NCBI GenBank assembly: GCA_019636385.1
Contig: JAHBXT010000003.1
Coordinates: 496,001 to 560,000 of the forward strand
Length of the DNA: 64,000 bases
Origin: Pirellulaceae bacterium
Lineage (GTDB): Bacteria; Planctomycetota; Planctomycetia; Pirellulales; Pirellulaceae
Reading direction: 5' to 3'
Shown here: positions 45,618-55,115 of the stretch, one piece after another
How positions within the stretch are numbered: the first letter of the stretch is position 1
Layout of the letters: every line of letters starts with the position of its first letter
Translations under genes and position numbers: made by a program
Notes under the pieces: model-generated
The model's database searches: none
Told to the model about the DNA's origin: nothing
What the model saw: the letters and a program-made list of their open reading frames with translations, nothing else

Positions 45618-47006
45618 TCAATAGGACCAAGTCAAGCCAAGGTCTACGCTTTGCATCCAGTAGGCGGACAATTGATTTAGTTGCCGTGGATAGCCAGTTT
45701 GATCCAGTGTATCGACGACCGGATCAATCTGCTGTCCGGCTAGTCCAACTGACGACCACATCAGCAGTGTATAACCGACGCTCAGTTGTACATTGGGGCG
45801 GACGCAATAGCCCAGCTTGATTCCTAGTTCAGGAATGAATGCGAAGCGATTGTCTTCCTGGTTGCCAATGTTACTCGCCCGTGCAAAAAAGCCAGCATGC
45901 TGATCAACATCCGGTGGATTACCGGGTACTGTCGTTGACCCGCTGCCCGAGATCTGTGTTCGCGTCCTCATGTTGCCAAAGCTAACTTTGGCCAGCGTCG
46001 ACAGGTTGACACGCTTACGTACCACCGAGCTTAGCACGCCCAGGTGGGCTCCATTGAATTGGTTTTCCGTCGCGAATCGATCATTATATTGAAACACTGT
46101 TCCATCAACGATGCCATCCCCGTCGAACAGGTTGGTCGAGACAAAGTTTTGAAATACCGAGTTCCGCAATTGATTGTAGGTATATCCCGCGACCATATCG
46201 AAACGGTGGCAGGCTGTACGGCTGAGCAATACATATCCGGAAGCCTCCGCTCCGATCATCGATAGTCGCTCACCCGCTTGCAGGCTGCCAGTCGAAATGG
46301 GGTCGCTATTAGGCAGATTGCCCGCCACGATAAAAGCATCGGTGCCAGCATTCGGTGTCAGCAGGGGATTGTAGAACGGTACTCCAACAGAAGTTGAGCC
46401 GTCGCTGGTTATAGAGTAATCATTGCGGTCGTCAAAAATTCCGTAAGCTCGCGCACCCACGCCCAAGCGGCCGCACGATCCCAAGTAGCGACCTGCAGAG
46501 ACACGAAATCCGGGTAACACGCCGGATTCGAAGGTTTGGCCAAATGCAACTTGACCATCCAAAGGATTCACCCCGTCCTGAGCTGTCATGACCAGCGGTG
46601 GTGACTGTCGGTCAGCCGCAAAGAACAGCAGTGTCTCGGCAGAAAGCCAACCGCACGAGGGGATGGCACATCCGTAGCGACCGCATCCCAAGCCGCCGCT
46701 GCCGCAGTCCGAAGTGCATTGCGCGCAGCCACCAATCGATTGGCTCGACAAATCGTAGGGTGTATAGTTCTGCGCGGACGGTGCAATTACGCTCAGATCG
46801 ACATCCTGGCCGCTCGACGATGCCAAGCTGACGTTTCGAGACTTGGCGGCAGGGGTACTGAAGGTCGGGGTAGCACTGCCCGAATCGTCCTGGAGGCTAC
46901 GCACTGCAGCGCTGGGAGTGAAGTGCATGTCGCTTTGGGCCACGGCGGTAGGCTGCCAAGTCCAAGTGGAAAGCAACGTGATCAATGCCAAGATTCTACT
47001 TTTCAT
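45618..47006 (-). CDS. BBP7-type outer-membrane beta-barrel protein
   Basis: About 462 residues from the ATG at 47006 (MKSRILALITLLSTWTW signal peptide, cleavage after AVA). The open frame upstream to 47231 lacks a leader and runs through promoter-like DNA. A Cys/Gly-rich stretch, CTSDCGSGGLGCGRYGC near residue 102, is followed by WLSAETLLFFAADRQSPP, the opening strand of BBP7 barrels. Alternating hydrophobic strands continue to the C-terminus, which ends in the Tyr typical of barrel proteins (VDLGLTWSY). Several paralogues of this family are usual in planctomycete genomes. It probably sits in the outer membrane, with pore or adhesin function unknown. Confidence 0.8.
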   Translation of the reverse strand: MKSRILALITLLSTWTWQPTAVAQSDMHFTPSAAVRSLQDDSGSATPTFSTPAAKSRNVSLASSSGQDVDLSVIAPSAQNYTPYDLSSQSIGGCAQCTSDCGSGGLGCGRYGCAIPSCGWLSAETLLFFAADRQSPPLVMTAQDGVNPLDGQVAFGQTFESGVLPGFRVSAGRYLGSCGRLGVGARAYGIFDDRNDYSITSDGSTSVGVPFYNPLLTPNAGTDAFIVAGNLPNSDPISTGSLQAGERLSMIGAEASGYVLLSRTACHRFDMVAGYTYNQLRNSVFQNFVSTNLFDGDGIVDGTVFQYNDRFATENQFNGAHLGVLSSVVRKRVNLSTLAKVSFGNMRTRTQISGSGSTTVPGNPPDVDQHAGFFARASNIGNQEDNRFAFIPELGIKLGYCVRPNVQLSVGYTLLMWSSVGLAGQQIDPVVDTLDQTGYPRQLNQLSAYWMQSVDLGLTWSY

Positions 47007-47310
47007 CGTTCTATTCTCACTAAATGGATCGAGTCTCACAGTCGTTACACATAGATCGGTCCGTGCTACCGATACCGCAAGAAAAAATCGAACATCCGGA
47101 ACACTCAACGCAGGTTTTGCATTTTGACAGTAGCACTGCTGAGAGACCTGTCTCGGTCCGGATTTGCCCTGCGGATCGCTGCAAATGCTGATACAATTGA
47201 GGTCTGAGCGGTCCTGGCTAAGGAAGGCCATCGAGTTTGACGGATGTCGTGGCGACGGGCTGAGGCATATTTGGCCGTACTTCTAGCTGAGCAATTGCAA
47301 GCAACACCCT
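47007..47310. promoter_or_regulatory. Divergent spacer, BBP7 gene / secA-like gene
   Basis: 304 bases. TTGACA occurs near 47124 on the plus strand, but no good -10 follows at 17 bases. ATCGGT-CCGTGCT-ACCGAT near 47060 is a 6-base-stem palindrome. An open frame continues upstream from the BBP7 start through this region but does not look coding. I see nothing else. Confidence 0.35.
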
Positions 47311-49356
47311 ATGCCAAGCAGTTCGACCCAATCTGAAGCCCTGCCGCCTGCAGCCGACGTCAATCCTGTGCCCGATTTCGGTACTGCTATTCCGCCCGAT
47401 AGCGGTAAGCTGCCATCCAATCCCAGAGTTACATCGGGTCTGGCACTGCCTGGATTGGCTGCATTGCGAGTACGGAAATGGATAGGGGCGTTGAAAATGG
47501 TCGCCGGTCTCGAGCCGGCGATGCGGCAATTGCCTGACGATAAAATTCGCAAGAGTAGTCTTTCGTTGCGATACCGCGCGATGAGCGGTCAGGCGCTGGA
47601 GGAGCTTTTGCCAGAAGCCTTTGCTCTGGTGCGTGAGGCTGGACGGCGCAGTTTGCAAATGCGGCATTTCGACGTCCAAATCGCCGGCGGCGCAGCGTTG
47701 TTTGACGGCTGTATCACTGAGATGCAGACCGGGGAGGGCAAGACGTTAACGGCCACATTGCCGTTGTATTTGCACTGTCTGTCCGGCAAGGGCGCACATT
47801 TAGCGACGGTGAATGATTATCTGGCCGCGCGCGACGCCCAGTGGATGAAACCCATCTACGACCGACTGGGCGTAAGCGTCGGGGTCGTGTTAACGGACAG
47901 CAGCCAAGATCAGCGCCGTGCGGCCTACGCAGCCGATATTACTTATGGGACAGCCAAAGAGTTTGGCTTTGATTTTCTACGCGATCGGCTATTGCTTCGG
48001 GCCCAAGGGCGACTGCTGAGCGATTTTTTGGGTGAAGGTAGTTCGGAGCGTTGGACGGGGCATGGTGACGAACCTGTTCAGCGGCCGCTACACTTTGCGC
48101 TGGTGGACGAGGCCGATAGCATCTTGATCGACGAGGCACGCACACCACTGATCATCGGGTCGCTGGGCGACGAGACACGCGAAACCGTGATCGCTACATA
48201 CCGTTGGGCCGCTGAGCACGCTGAAAAGTACCTGCGAGATGATCATTGGACACTGGATGAAGATAAACGCAAAGTCGAATTGACCAGTCGTGGTCGCGCG
48301 CTGGTTCGCAGTTTGCCTCGTGACGACGTGATGCGGCAAGTGGCCTTGATCGACTTGTATGAGTACACCGAGCGGGCAATCAAGGTGCATCATGAGTTTT
48401 ATCTGGACCGCCATTACGTGGTGCGTGATGGCGAGATTGTGATTGTCGACGAGTTTACGGGGCGACTGGCTGAGGGACGCAAGTGGCGTGACGGGATACA
48501 TCAAGCCATCGAAGCCAAGGAAAAAATCGAAGTATCGGTTCCGACCGGTCAGGCGGCTCGTATCACCGTACAGGATTTATTCCATCGTTATCGGCACATT
48601 GCAGGCATGACCGGAACAGCGGCCACCAGCGCCCGTGAGTTGACTAAGATTTACAAATCTCCCGTCGTGTTGGTGCCGACCAACCGCCCGCCCCGCCGCC
48701 AACGCTTGCCCGATCAAGTGTACGGTACCATGCTGGAGAAATTTCGGGCGATCGTCCAAGAGATCACGCACTTGAACCAGCAAGGAAGACCGGTACTCGT
48801 GGGTACTCGGTCCATTGACAAGTCGATGATCCTGTCTCAATTATTGAACGAGGCCGGCATCGAACATCAGGTACTTAACGCCAACGAGGTGGCTCGCGAG
48901 GCCGAGATCGTCGAGGCGGCTGGGGTGCGTGGCAAAGTGACCGTGGCCACCAATATGGCTGGCCGCGGGACGGATATCAAAATCGCCGACGATGTTCGAG
49001 AACTTGGGGGCCTGCACGTGATATGCACCGAGCTACACGACGCAGCTCGGATTGATCGGCAATTGATCGGGCGCTGTGGACGCCAGGGCGATCCCGGTTC
49101 GTATTGCCAATACCTCTCGCTGGACGATGATATCCTGCGCAACGCTTACGGGTACAAGCGGTTTGAAGCGTTGAAGAAATTGGGCGAGGCGGGGGGCCGC
49201 AGCTTTCACTCGCTGGCCGGCATGTTTCGCAAGGCACAGCGCAAAGTCGAACGGAAGCACTTTCGCGACCGTATGATGTTGTTGCATCATGAGCGCGAAC
49301 GCACCAAGATGCAGCGCGAAATTGGCCAGGATCCGTACTTGGATACAGCCGAGTGA
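47311..49356 (+). CDS. SecA-like preprotein-translocase ATPase, short form
   Basis: 681 residues, compared with about 850-900 for canonical SecA. NBD1 has Walker A in [19 protein letters not shown] (Lys144) and Walker [16 protein letters not shown] (265-279). The preprotein cross-linking domain follows (about 290-430). NBD2 carries NMAGRGTDI (about 548-556) and [11 protein letters not shown] (587-597). The protein ends just after the first scaffold helix ([16 protein letters not shown]), so the two-helix finger, the helical wing and the zinc-binding tail are absent. An Ala/Pro-rich N-terminal extension of about 45 residues is present. It probably drives export of a subset of proteins or has another motor role. 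It overlaps rnhA by 4 bases (GTGA). Confidence 0.82.
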   Translation: MPSSSTQSEALPPAADVNPVPDFGTAIPPDSGKLPSNPRVTSGLALPGLAALRVRKWIGALKMVAGLEPAMRQLPDDKIRKSSLSLRYRAMSGQALEELLPEAFALVREAGRRSLQMRHFDVQIAGGAALFDGCITEMQTGEGKTLTATLPLYLHCLSGKGAHLATVNDYLAARDAQWMKPIYDRLGVSVGVVLTDSSQDQRRAAYAADITYGTAKEFGFDFLRDRLLLRAQGRLLSDFLGEGSSERWTGHGDEPVQRPLHFALVDEADSILIDEARTPLIIGSLGDETRETVIATYRWAAEHAEKYLRDDHWTLDEDKRKVELTSRGRALVRSLPRDDVMRQVALIDLYEYTERAIKVHHEFYLDRHYVVRDGEIVIVDEFTGRLAEGRKWRDGIHQAIEAKEKIEVSVPTGQAARITVQDLFHRYRHIAGMTGTAATSARELTKIYKSPVVLVPTNRPPRRQRLPDQVYGTMLEKFRAIVQEITHLNQQGRPVLVGTRSIDKSMILSQLLNEAGIEHQVLNANEVAREAEIVEAAGVRGKVTVATNMAGRGTDIKIADDVRELGGLHVICTELHDAARIDRQLIGRCGRQGDPGSYCQYLSLDDDILRNAYGYKRFEALKKLGEAGGRSFHSLAGMFRKAQRKVERKHFRDRMMLLHHERERTKMQREIGQDPYLDTAE

Positions 49357-49898
49357 TCAAGCTTGACCTCTTTTCAACCGTGTCGTGCAGCTCGCTGGAG
49401 ATTTCTTTGACATCCACCACACCCAAATCTGCTCATTCCCGCACCACTTTGCGTGAAGTGTATCTGTATACGGACGGTGCCTGCAGCGGAAATCCTGGAC
49501 CAGGTGGCTGGGCGTTTATCCTGCGCGATATTAAAACCGGCAAAGAACTGGAAGGCAGCGGTGGTGAACGGGATAGCACCAACAATCGTATGGAGCTGAT
49601 GGCGGTCATCGAGGGACTGAAAACGCTCAAGAAAAGTTGTCAGGTTAAGCTATACTCTGATAGTACCTATGTGTTGCAGGGATTGCGGGAGTGGATGGCG
49701 GGTTGGAAACGTAATGGTTGGAAACGCAAGGACGGGAGCCGCCGGGTACCGGTGAAAAACGTGGAGCTATGGCAAGCTCTGGATCAGCTCGTCCAGCAGC
49801 ATCAACTAAGCTACCATCATGTGCGTGGACACAGCGGTCACCCGGAAAACGAACGCTGTGACGAACTGGCCGTGGCCGCCAGCGAGAACTATCGCTGA
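49353..49898 (+). CDS. rnhA: Ribonuclease HI
   Basis: Up to 181 residues. The catalytic carboxylates are visible: Asp41 ([15 protein letters not shown]), Glu81 ([13 protein letters not shown]), Asp103 ([12 protein letters not shown]) and Asp170 ([10 protein letters not shown]). The basic protrusion [18 protein letters not shown] matches E. coli RNase HI. It degrades RNA in RNA-DNA hybrids. Two starts compete. A GTG at 49353 overlaps the stop of the SecA-like gene as GTGA, implying coupling. A TTG at 49407 has GGAG about six bases upstream and would remove a non-conserved 18-residue N-terminus. I list the longer form. The conserved domain starts only at residue 35. Confidence 0.92.
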   Translation: MIKLDLFSTVSCSSLEISLTSTTPKSAHSRTTLREVYLYTDGACSGNPGPGGWAFILRDIKTGKELEGSGGERDSTNNRMELMAVIEGLKTLKKSCQVKLYSDSTYVLQGLREWMAGWKRNGWKRKDGSRRVPVKNVELWQALDQLVQQHQLSYHHVRGHSGHPENERCDELAVAASENYR

Positions 49899-49976
49899 TC
49901 GGTCCGTTTGCAAATTGTCAAATTTTTCCGCGCTCAGTCATTTTGTGGCGTCGCATTTCATCAGTGAGTGCCAATC

Positions 49977-50765
49977 ATGTCAGCATCCGTTGAATTACCG
50001 GGAGTCGAACTGTTCAATTTGGCCGGCCGGACGGCAATCATTACGGGAGGTTCGAAAGGACTAGGACTGGCCATCGCCGCTGGCTTGGCATCTGCGGGTG
50101 CAAGAACGATGTTGGTTAGTCGCGCTACTAGTCAAGCGGTCGCCGCAGCTATGGATCTGGTCGATCGCTATGCGCTGGATTCGTTTGGATACGGCTGTGA
50201 CGTTACCGATCTGGCGGCTGTCGAGCGGATGGTTCAGGCGGCTTGGGTGCGCTGGCGACGAATCGACATTCTGGTCAACAGCGCTGGCATCAACATTCGT
50301 GGGGCGATCGAGCAGATGTGTCCACAAGATTTTGATCGGGTCATACGAACCAATGTACACGGTACCTGGAACACATGTCGTAGCGTGGTTCCCAAGATGA
50401 AGCAAGCCCGCTACGGCCGGATCATCAATCTGGCCAGCGCGCTGGCATCGGTTGGCTTGGCCAAGCGCACGCCCTATGCCAGTAGCAAGGGGGCGGTCGC
50501 GCAGTTGACACGTTCGCTGGCGCTTGAACTGGCAGATAGCGGTATCACTTGCAACGCACTGTGCCCCGGACCATTCTTAACCGAGATGAACGTACCGATT
50601 GCCGACACCGATGAAGGCCGGCAGCTGGTTGATGATTGCGTTGCCCTCAAGCGGTGGGGGCGGATGGAAGAGATTCAGGGAGCGGCCATCTATTTGGCCA
50701 GCCCCGCCAGCAGCTACACGACCGGCAGCATGTTGGCGGTCGACGGGGGTTGGACGGCACATTAG
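49977..50765 (+). CDS. SDR family oxidoreductase
   Basis: 262 residues from the ATG at 49977. A GTG three codons earlier is possible. It is a classical SDR: TGGSKGLGLAIA (cofactor), NSAG near residue 95, the Ser in INLASALASVGL and the YASSKG motif (Tyr-x3-Lys). VDGGWTA closes the chain. It resembles gluconate 5-dehydrogenase and 2-deoxy-D-gluconate dehydrogenase-like enzymes, particularly in the RTPYASSKGAVAQLTRSLA part. The second Arg/Ser after the first strand suggests NADP, but this is weak. It stands alone between rnhA and the protease gene. The substrate is unknown. Confidence 0.87.
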   Translation: MSASVELPGVELFNLAGRTAIITGGSKGLGLAIAAGLASAGARTMLVSRATSQAVAAAMDLVDRYALDSFGYGCDVTDLAAVERMVQAAWVRWRRIDILVNSAGINIRGAIEQMCPQDFDRVIRTNVHGTWNTCRSVVPKMKQARYGRIINLASALASVGLAKRTPYASSKGAVAQLTRSLALELADSGITCNALCPGPFLTEMNVPIADTDEGRQLVDDCVALKRWGRMEEIQGAAIYLASPASSYTTGSMLAVDGGWTAH

Positions 50766-50887
50766 TGTCCACCGACACAAGCCGTTTCCCCGCTCGCTTG
50801 TAAACCACCGGGTCGATATAAAGCAACTTCGACGGACCTGTATTGGCCCGCGATCGTCAGAGTTGACTTGCTATTCCGGCCAACCGA

Positions 50888-50914
50888 GGTCGATACATTG
50901 GGCTATCGACCCAA
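50888..50914 (+). promoter_or_regulatory. Hairpin with an alternative pairing, upstream of the protease gene
   Basis: GGTCGATA (50888-50895) and TATCGACC (50904-50911) form a perfect 8-base stem around 8 bases. Within it TTGGG (50898-50902) can instead pair with CCCAA (50910-50914). The two foldings exclude each other. It lies between the SDR gene and the protease gene. It may be a terminator for the first, without a T-run, or a leader element for the second. Confidence 0.35.
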
Positions 50915-50991
50915 AGTGTATAGATTGTCATTGAGGGATCCCCTTCGTTAGAATGACGGAGACCTTTGGATCTCGACTCAGGAGACCAGCT

Positions 50992-52950
50992 ATGCCGACT
51001 CGACATTTGTGGACGATGGTACTGTGGAGCACCTTTGCACTTGGTGTATTTTCCGCGCACTGTTCCGGACAGCCGAGCTCTGTCGGACAGTTGCAGGAGC
51101 GCATCTATGCCGCAGTCCAAGCAGCTTCACCCGCAGTGGTGGAAATACACCGGCCAGGATCTGCATTCAGCGGTGTGATTGTTAGCCCTCAGGGGCATGT
51201 GTTCACCGCTGGTCATACCATTCAGCCAGGTTTGACGTATACGATTTCGCTGCCTGATGGCCGACGTTTCAGGGGGCAAGCGCTGGGTAAATGCGAACAG
51301 ATGCGGGGCGAACGGATCGACTGCGGTCTGATAAAAATCGAATACCCCGACAGTTTGCCGTATCTGCCTTTGGGAAGTACGGCCGGATTGCGGTCTGATC
51401 AGCCGTGCCTGAGTCTCAGCTACCCCGGAGGACAGCGCGCCGACCGCCAGCCAGTGGTTCGGCTAGGATTCGTACAGCGCTCGCTGCGCCCAGGGCGTTT
51501 GTTGCAGTCCAGTGCGCTGATGGAACCCGGTGATTCTGGTGGAGCATTGGTCGATTTAAACGGGCAACTGATTGCCATTCATTCGCGAATTGGTGCGCGC
51601 ATGGACCAGAACTTTGATGTGCCCGTCGAAGTTTTTCGGCAGTATTGGGATCAATTGAACATTCCTGAGACGTTTAGTAGTCTGCATGGTCGCGCCGTAC
51701 CCAAGCTTGGGTTTGTCGGCGAAGATACTCCTGATCGTAGCGGCATTACCATTGTGCAAGTATTCGACGGAAGCCTTGCTCAGCAAATTGGATTGCAGGC
51801 TGCGGACGTGCTGACTCGCGTGCATGACGCCAACTTAACCTGCTTGGACGATCTGCGACCGCAACTCGAAAAAGCGATTGATTCCCAGGCCGAACAATTT
51901 AATGTTGCCGTGTTGCGCGGCATGGATCAAGTTGAGTATTGGGTCCCTAGAGAACGGTTGAGCACGCCAAAGGCTGAACGCTTTGCCGGTTTGGATTCAC
52001 CACCTGCAGTGATCACAGATTTGCCTGAATCCTTGAAGCGATTGGAAGCCTTCCCTCAACAATTCGCGGCGCTGGAAGACCGCCTGGATGATGTTTGCCG
52101 GATCGTCGAAAGTCAGCGGGCGAGCACGGTAACTACGGAATCCGAGCAGCGTCACGACAGGTTGTTGCGCTGTCCTGTAATTGCGATTGCGCAAAGTCGC
52201 TGGTTAGTCGGCAAGAGTTCACTTGTCGAGCAACTTCCGATTTTGCTCGATGGCCGACAGAGGATTGAGTTGGAGGTGGTTGCTAGAGATGCCCAATGGG
52301 ACTTGGTTCTATTGCGTTCACCGCAGCCGAACGCAGATGGCGTTCATTTGGTCAAATCCGCGTCTCAACCCCGCCCGGGGCAACTGCTAGTTTCAGCTGA
52401 CCCAGAAGGTCCGGGCTATGTAAGCATCGTAGGCTCGTCAATTTTTCAGTCACAGCGTGAAGCAAGCAAAGGTTATTTAGGGGTCGTGCTCCGCGATCAT
52501 CCCCAAGGTGGAGCCGTGTTAATTCAGGTCGACGACGGAGCGGCCCAGCGGGCCGGCTTGGTCGTTGGCGATGTGATCGTCAAATTGGATGGGCGTGCCA
52601 TTCGCCAGCGTGGAGATGTGCTGCATCAATTGGGAAACAGCGATCCGCATGCCAAGTTGCAAGCCACCGTGCTTCGCAATTCACAGCAGTTTGAGGTTGA
52701 AATCGTGCTGGGTACTGTTCCCTCGTCGGCCAATCATGCCGCCGATCTCGTAGCAAAGAGTCTCCGGCGCGATGGATTTCCAGAGGTCTTTTGTCACGAT
52801 GCGACGTTGGGCGTCCATGAATGCGGAGGTCCTGTGTTCGATCTGCAAGGCAATTGGGTAGGCTTGAACACTGCCCGCTACAGTCGAGTGCGATCGTTTG
52901 CGGTGCCCCAAAGTGCGGTGGTAGATTTCGTTCGACAAAACGGAGGCTAG
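50992..52950 (+). CDS. HtrA-like protease with a second, degenerate protease domain split by a PDZ
   Basis: 652 residues from the ATG at 50992, with AGGAG a few bases upstream. The signal peptide is within residues 1-27. Domain 1 (about 35-225) has a complete trypsin-like triad: His75 (FTAGHT), Asp110 and Ser182 (PGDSGGALVDLNGQ). PDZ1 covers about 237-320. A second protease-like part starts near 393, with Asp437 (WDLVLL) but Gly-Lys where the His should be. PDZ2 (about 492-575) interrupts it, and the chain resumes as CHDATLGVHECGGPVFDLQG, where Cys611 replaces the catalytic Ser. The protein is probably periplasmic, with one active and one inactive protease unit. It is preceded by the SDR gene and convergent with the MFS gene. 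Confidence 0.85.
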   Translation: MPTRHLWTMVLWSTFALGVFSAHCSGQPSSVGQLQERIYAAVQAASPAVVEIHRPGSAFSGVIVSPQGHVFTAGHTIQPGLTYTISLPDGRRFRGQALGKCEQMRGERIDCGLIKIEYPDSLPYLPLGSTAGLRSDQPCLSLSYPGGQRADRQPVVRLGFVQRSLRPGRLLQSSALMEPGDSGGALVDLNGQLIAIHSRIGARMDQNFDVPVEVFRQYWDQLNIPETFSSLHGRAVPKLGFVGEDTPDRSGITIVQVFDGSLAQQIGLQAADVLTRVHDANLTCLDDLRPQLEKAIDSQAEQFNVAVLRGMDQVEYWVPRERLSTPKAERFAGLDSPPAVITDLPESLKRLEAFPQQFAALEDRLDDVCRIVESQRASTVTTESEQRHDRLLRCPVIAIAQSRWLVGKSSLVEQLPILLDGRQRIELEVVARDAQWDLVLLRSPQPNADGVHLVKSASQPRPGQLLVSADPEGPGYVSIVGSSIFQSQREASKGYLGVVLRDHPQGGAVLIQVDDGAAQRAGLVVGDVIVKLDGRAIRQRGDVLHQLGNSDPHAKLQATVLRNSQQFEVEIVLGTVPSSANHAADLVAKSLRRDGFPEVFCHDATLGVHECGGPVFDLQGNWVGLNTARYSRVRSFAVPQSAVVDFVRQNGG

Positions 52951-52981
52951 GTCTTATCAAAATCAATCGACCTGTTGCGAA

Positions 52982-54226
52982 CTATGGTGGTTCCTGCCAG
53001 GGCACCAACCAAATCACAACTATGCCCAAGGCATAGATCAATCCGCAAATGGCACCAACGCGCGAGTAATCTCCGCCTAGCGCTGTGAAGATAGCTCCGG
53101 CCAACAGCACTCCAGTGGCTGTTGCGAAGCGCCCCGAGTTGTAGCACAGGCCGCTACCAGTCGCGCGCACGCGAACCGGGAATAACTCGGGCAATGCCAG
53201 CGCCAGCCAACCAAAAAACAACGTCGCCAGAAAACCCTGTGCGAATACGATTGGTTGAAACGAAGGCTGTAAAGGCGCGGACCACAAGAACATCGTCATC
53301 GTACTAGCAAAGGTCAGCAGGCTAATCAAAAAGTAGCTTAGACGACGGCCTAGCCAGTGTGCGAGCTGAGCGCCAAAAAAGCTTCCCAGGGTTGCGCCGA
53401 GCGCCCACCAGCCTTGTGTGGCCGCTTTGTAGCTCAGGTTGCTCGAGCCCGCTACGCTATCTGCCCAGGGGATCATCCATTTGCTGGCCGACCACGCACC
53501 GACCATCGGTATAGCGCTGATGACAATTCCGGTGAGTGTCCTGGCTAGGAGGCCTCCGCGAAATAGCTCGGCCAGCGGTGGCTTTGGCGAGTAGCCAGAA
53601 AGTGCATGTCGCGTCGCCAGCCATTGCGGCGATTCGGGTAACCAGACAAGTGTAAAGGCTCCCAGCACCGCAGGCAACGCCGCCAATTGAAATGCCCATC
53701 GCCACGAATCGGCGGTGATGGGCCACAGTCGCACCGCCTGTGACAGCGCCAAGATTCCCGCGTTCAAGCCGGCCATCATGATGCCGGAAACGAAAGGTCG
53801 AGAAGCCCCTGGCCAACATTCGCTGACCAGCGCCATACCGTTAGGCCACAGCCCGCCGACTCCCAGTCCCACCATAAAACGAAGTAGCAGCATCTGTTCT
53901 TGAGTCTGTACCCACGAGCCCAAGCCGGCAAACAGCGAATAAAACAGAATGCTCAGTCCCATTGCACGCGACCTGCCAATGCGATCCCCCAACCACCCCA
54001 GCGCGATGCCGCCCAGGGCGGCCCCCAGCATCAAAGCGGCGGTGTAACGTGCGAACCAATCGCCACCAAGCTGCGGTGTGAAATCGGTACCCAGTAAACT
54101 CTTGGAAACCGACAGCGACGCAACCGGCATCAGACCCAACTCGACTCCATCCAAAAATAGGGCCAACAGCGTCGTTATCAGAACCAACGCACCTGTGGGC
54201 CGAGTCAGCTGTGAATCATTGCTCAT
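52982..54226 (-). CDS. MFS transporter
   Basis: About 414 residues from the ATG at 54226. The frame is open to 54301, but the upstream part overlaps the dehydrogenase gene. It has twelve hydrophobic segments with the major-facilitator loop GWLGDRIGRSRAMGLS between helices 2 and 3, and LRFMVGLGVGGLWPNG in helix 4, which is typical of the sugar/aromatic-acid symporter branch. Its start lies inside the 3' end of the dehydrogenase gene (11-base overlap), so it is translated with it. It probably imports an organic acid or sugar metabolised by that enzyme. Polar termini place both ends in the cytoplasm. The substrate is not readable. Confidence 0.88.
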   Translation of the reverse strand: MSNDSQLTRPTGALVLITTLLALFLDGVELGLMPVASLSVSKSLLGTDFTPQLGGDWFARYTAALMLGAALGGIALGWLGDRIGRSRAMGLSILFYSLFAGLGSWVQTQEQMLLLRFMVGLGVGGLWPNGMALVSECWPGASRPFVSGIMMAGLNAGILALSQAVRLWPITADSWRWAFQLAALPAVLGAFTLVWLPESPQWLATRHALSGYSPKPPLAELFRGGLLARTLTGIVISAIPMVGAWSASKWMIPWADSVAGSSNLSYKAATQGWWALGATLGSFFGAQLAHWLGRRLSYFLISLLTFASTMTMFLWSAPLQPSFQPIVFAQGFLATLFFGWLALALPELFPVRVRATGSGLCYNSGRFATATGVLLAGAIFTALGGDYSRVGAICGLIYALGIVVIWLVPWQEPP

Positions 54227-55115
54227 CAGTCCGCCTGCGGTACACGGAGATGATCGCGCTATTATCCAATTCCCCCAGACCTGCCTGCTGAGCCAGATCA
54301 AGCAGTTGACGATGGGTCAGCGTCAGCGGCAGGTCTAGACCAGCTTCACGGGCCGTCTTGAGAATCAAGTACACATCTTTGCGATGCTGTGACAGCTTAG
54401 CTTGAACGCTAAAGTCGCCTCGCAGCATTTTATCGCCTTTCGATTCCATCACGCGTGATGCAGCCGCGCTATGCTTCAAGACATCCAGGGCGGTCGCTGG
54501 ATCGACTCCCAAAGCTTGAGCGTAGGTCAGCCCTTCAGCCAGGGCAGCGCGATTCAGCCCCAGTACCAGATTGGTGATTAACTTCATCCGCGCGGCTGAT
54601 CCGGAAGGGCCAATGTAATACGCAGCGTGTGCAAGTGACTTCCACAGGTCAACACAGGCTTCGTAGTCAGCTCGATCTCCACCCACCAAGATGACCGCCT
54701 CTCCAGTTCGCATTTGTACGCTCGACCCAGAGACTGGGGCTTCCAGATATCCAACTCGGTATTTGCGCAGCCATTGACTGGCGCGGCAGGCGTCGTCTGG
54801 ATCGCCGGTCGTTGTGTCGATCAAGATGCTACCAGGTCGAAAACCGCTCTGCAGATTCTGGAGGACCTCATGGACGATTGGGCTTGAGTACAAACTGACG
54901 ATGACGCGATCGCAGGATTCCAACGGGTTGTCGCTCCACTGTGCGCCGTAGTCCAGCAATGCTTGGGCTTCGTCGCGGCTGCGATTCCAGGCAAACACCT
55001 GGTATCCTTGATCCAACAGTCGCTGGCCAATAGCGGTGCCCATCAAGCCAACGCCAATCAGTCCAACAATTGGAGGCAGAGAACCGTCCGTCGAGTCCTG
55101 GCTATCAGCTTTCAA
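54216..55115 (-). CDS. Beta-hydroxyacid dehydrogenase (3-hydroxyisobutyrate dehydrogenase family)
   Basis: 299 residues from a TTG start. No ATG is nearby. The NAD(P) motif is VGLIGVGLMGTAIGQRLL (about 17-34). YLEAPVSGSSVQMRTGEAVI is the family substrate-binding segment, and GSAARMKLITNLVLG carries the catalytic Lys. The C-terminal half is all-helical. The family oxidises 3-hydroxyisobutyrate, tartronate semialdehyde, 6-phosphogluconate-like or related hydroxyacids. The overlap with the downstream transporter gene suggests catabolism of an imported acid. The promoter should lie in the roughly 400-base spacer upstream. Specificity is unknown. Confidence 0.9.
   Translation of the reverse strand: MKADSQDSTDGSLPPIVGLIGVGLMGTAIGQRLLDQGYQVFAWNRSRDEAQALLDYGAQWSDNPLESCDRVIVSLYSSPIVHEVLQNLQSGFRPGSILIDTTTGDPDDACRASQWLRKYRVGYLEAPVSGSSVQMRTGEAVILVGGDRADYEACVDLWKSLAHAAYYIGPSGSAARMKLITNLVLGLNRAALAEGLTYAQALGVDPATALDVLKHSAAASRVMESKGDKMLRGDFSVQAKLSQHRKDVYLILKTAREAGLDLPLTLTHRQLLDLAQQAGLGELDNSAIISVYRRRTDEQ

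Noticed and set aside
47007..47231. N-terminal extension of the BBP7 protein
   Set aside because: The extension lacks a signal peptide, while the ATG at 47006 begins one.
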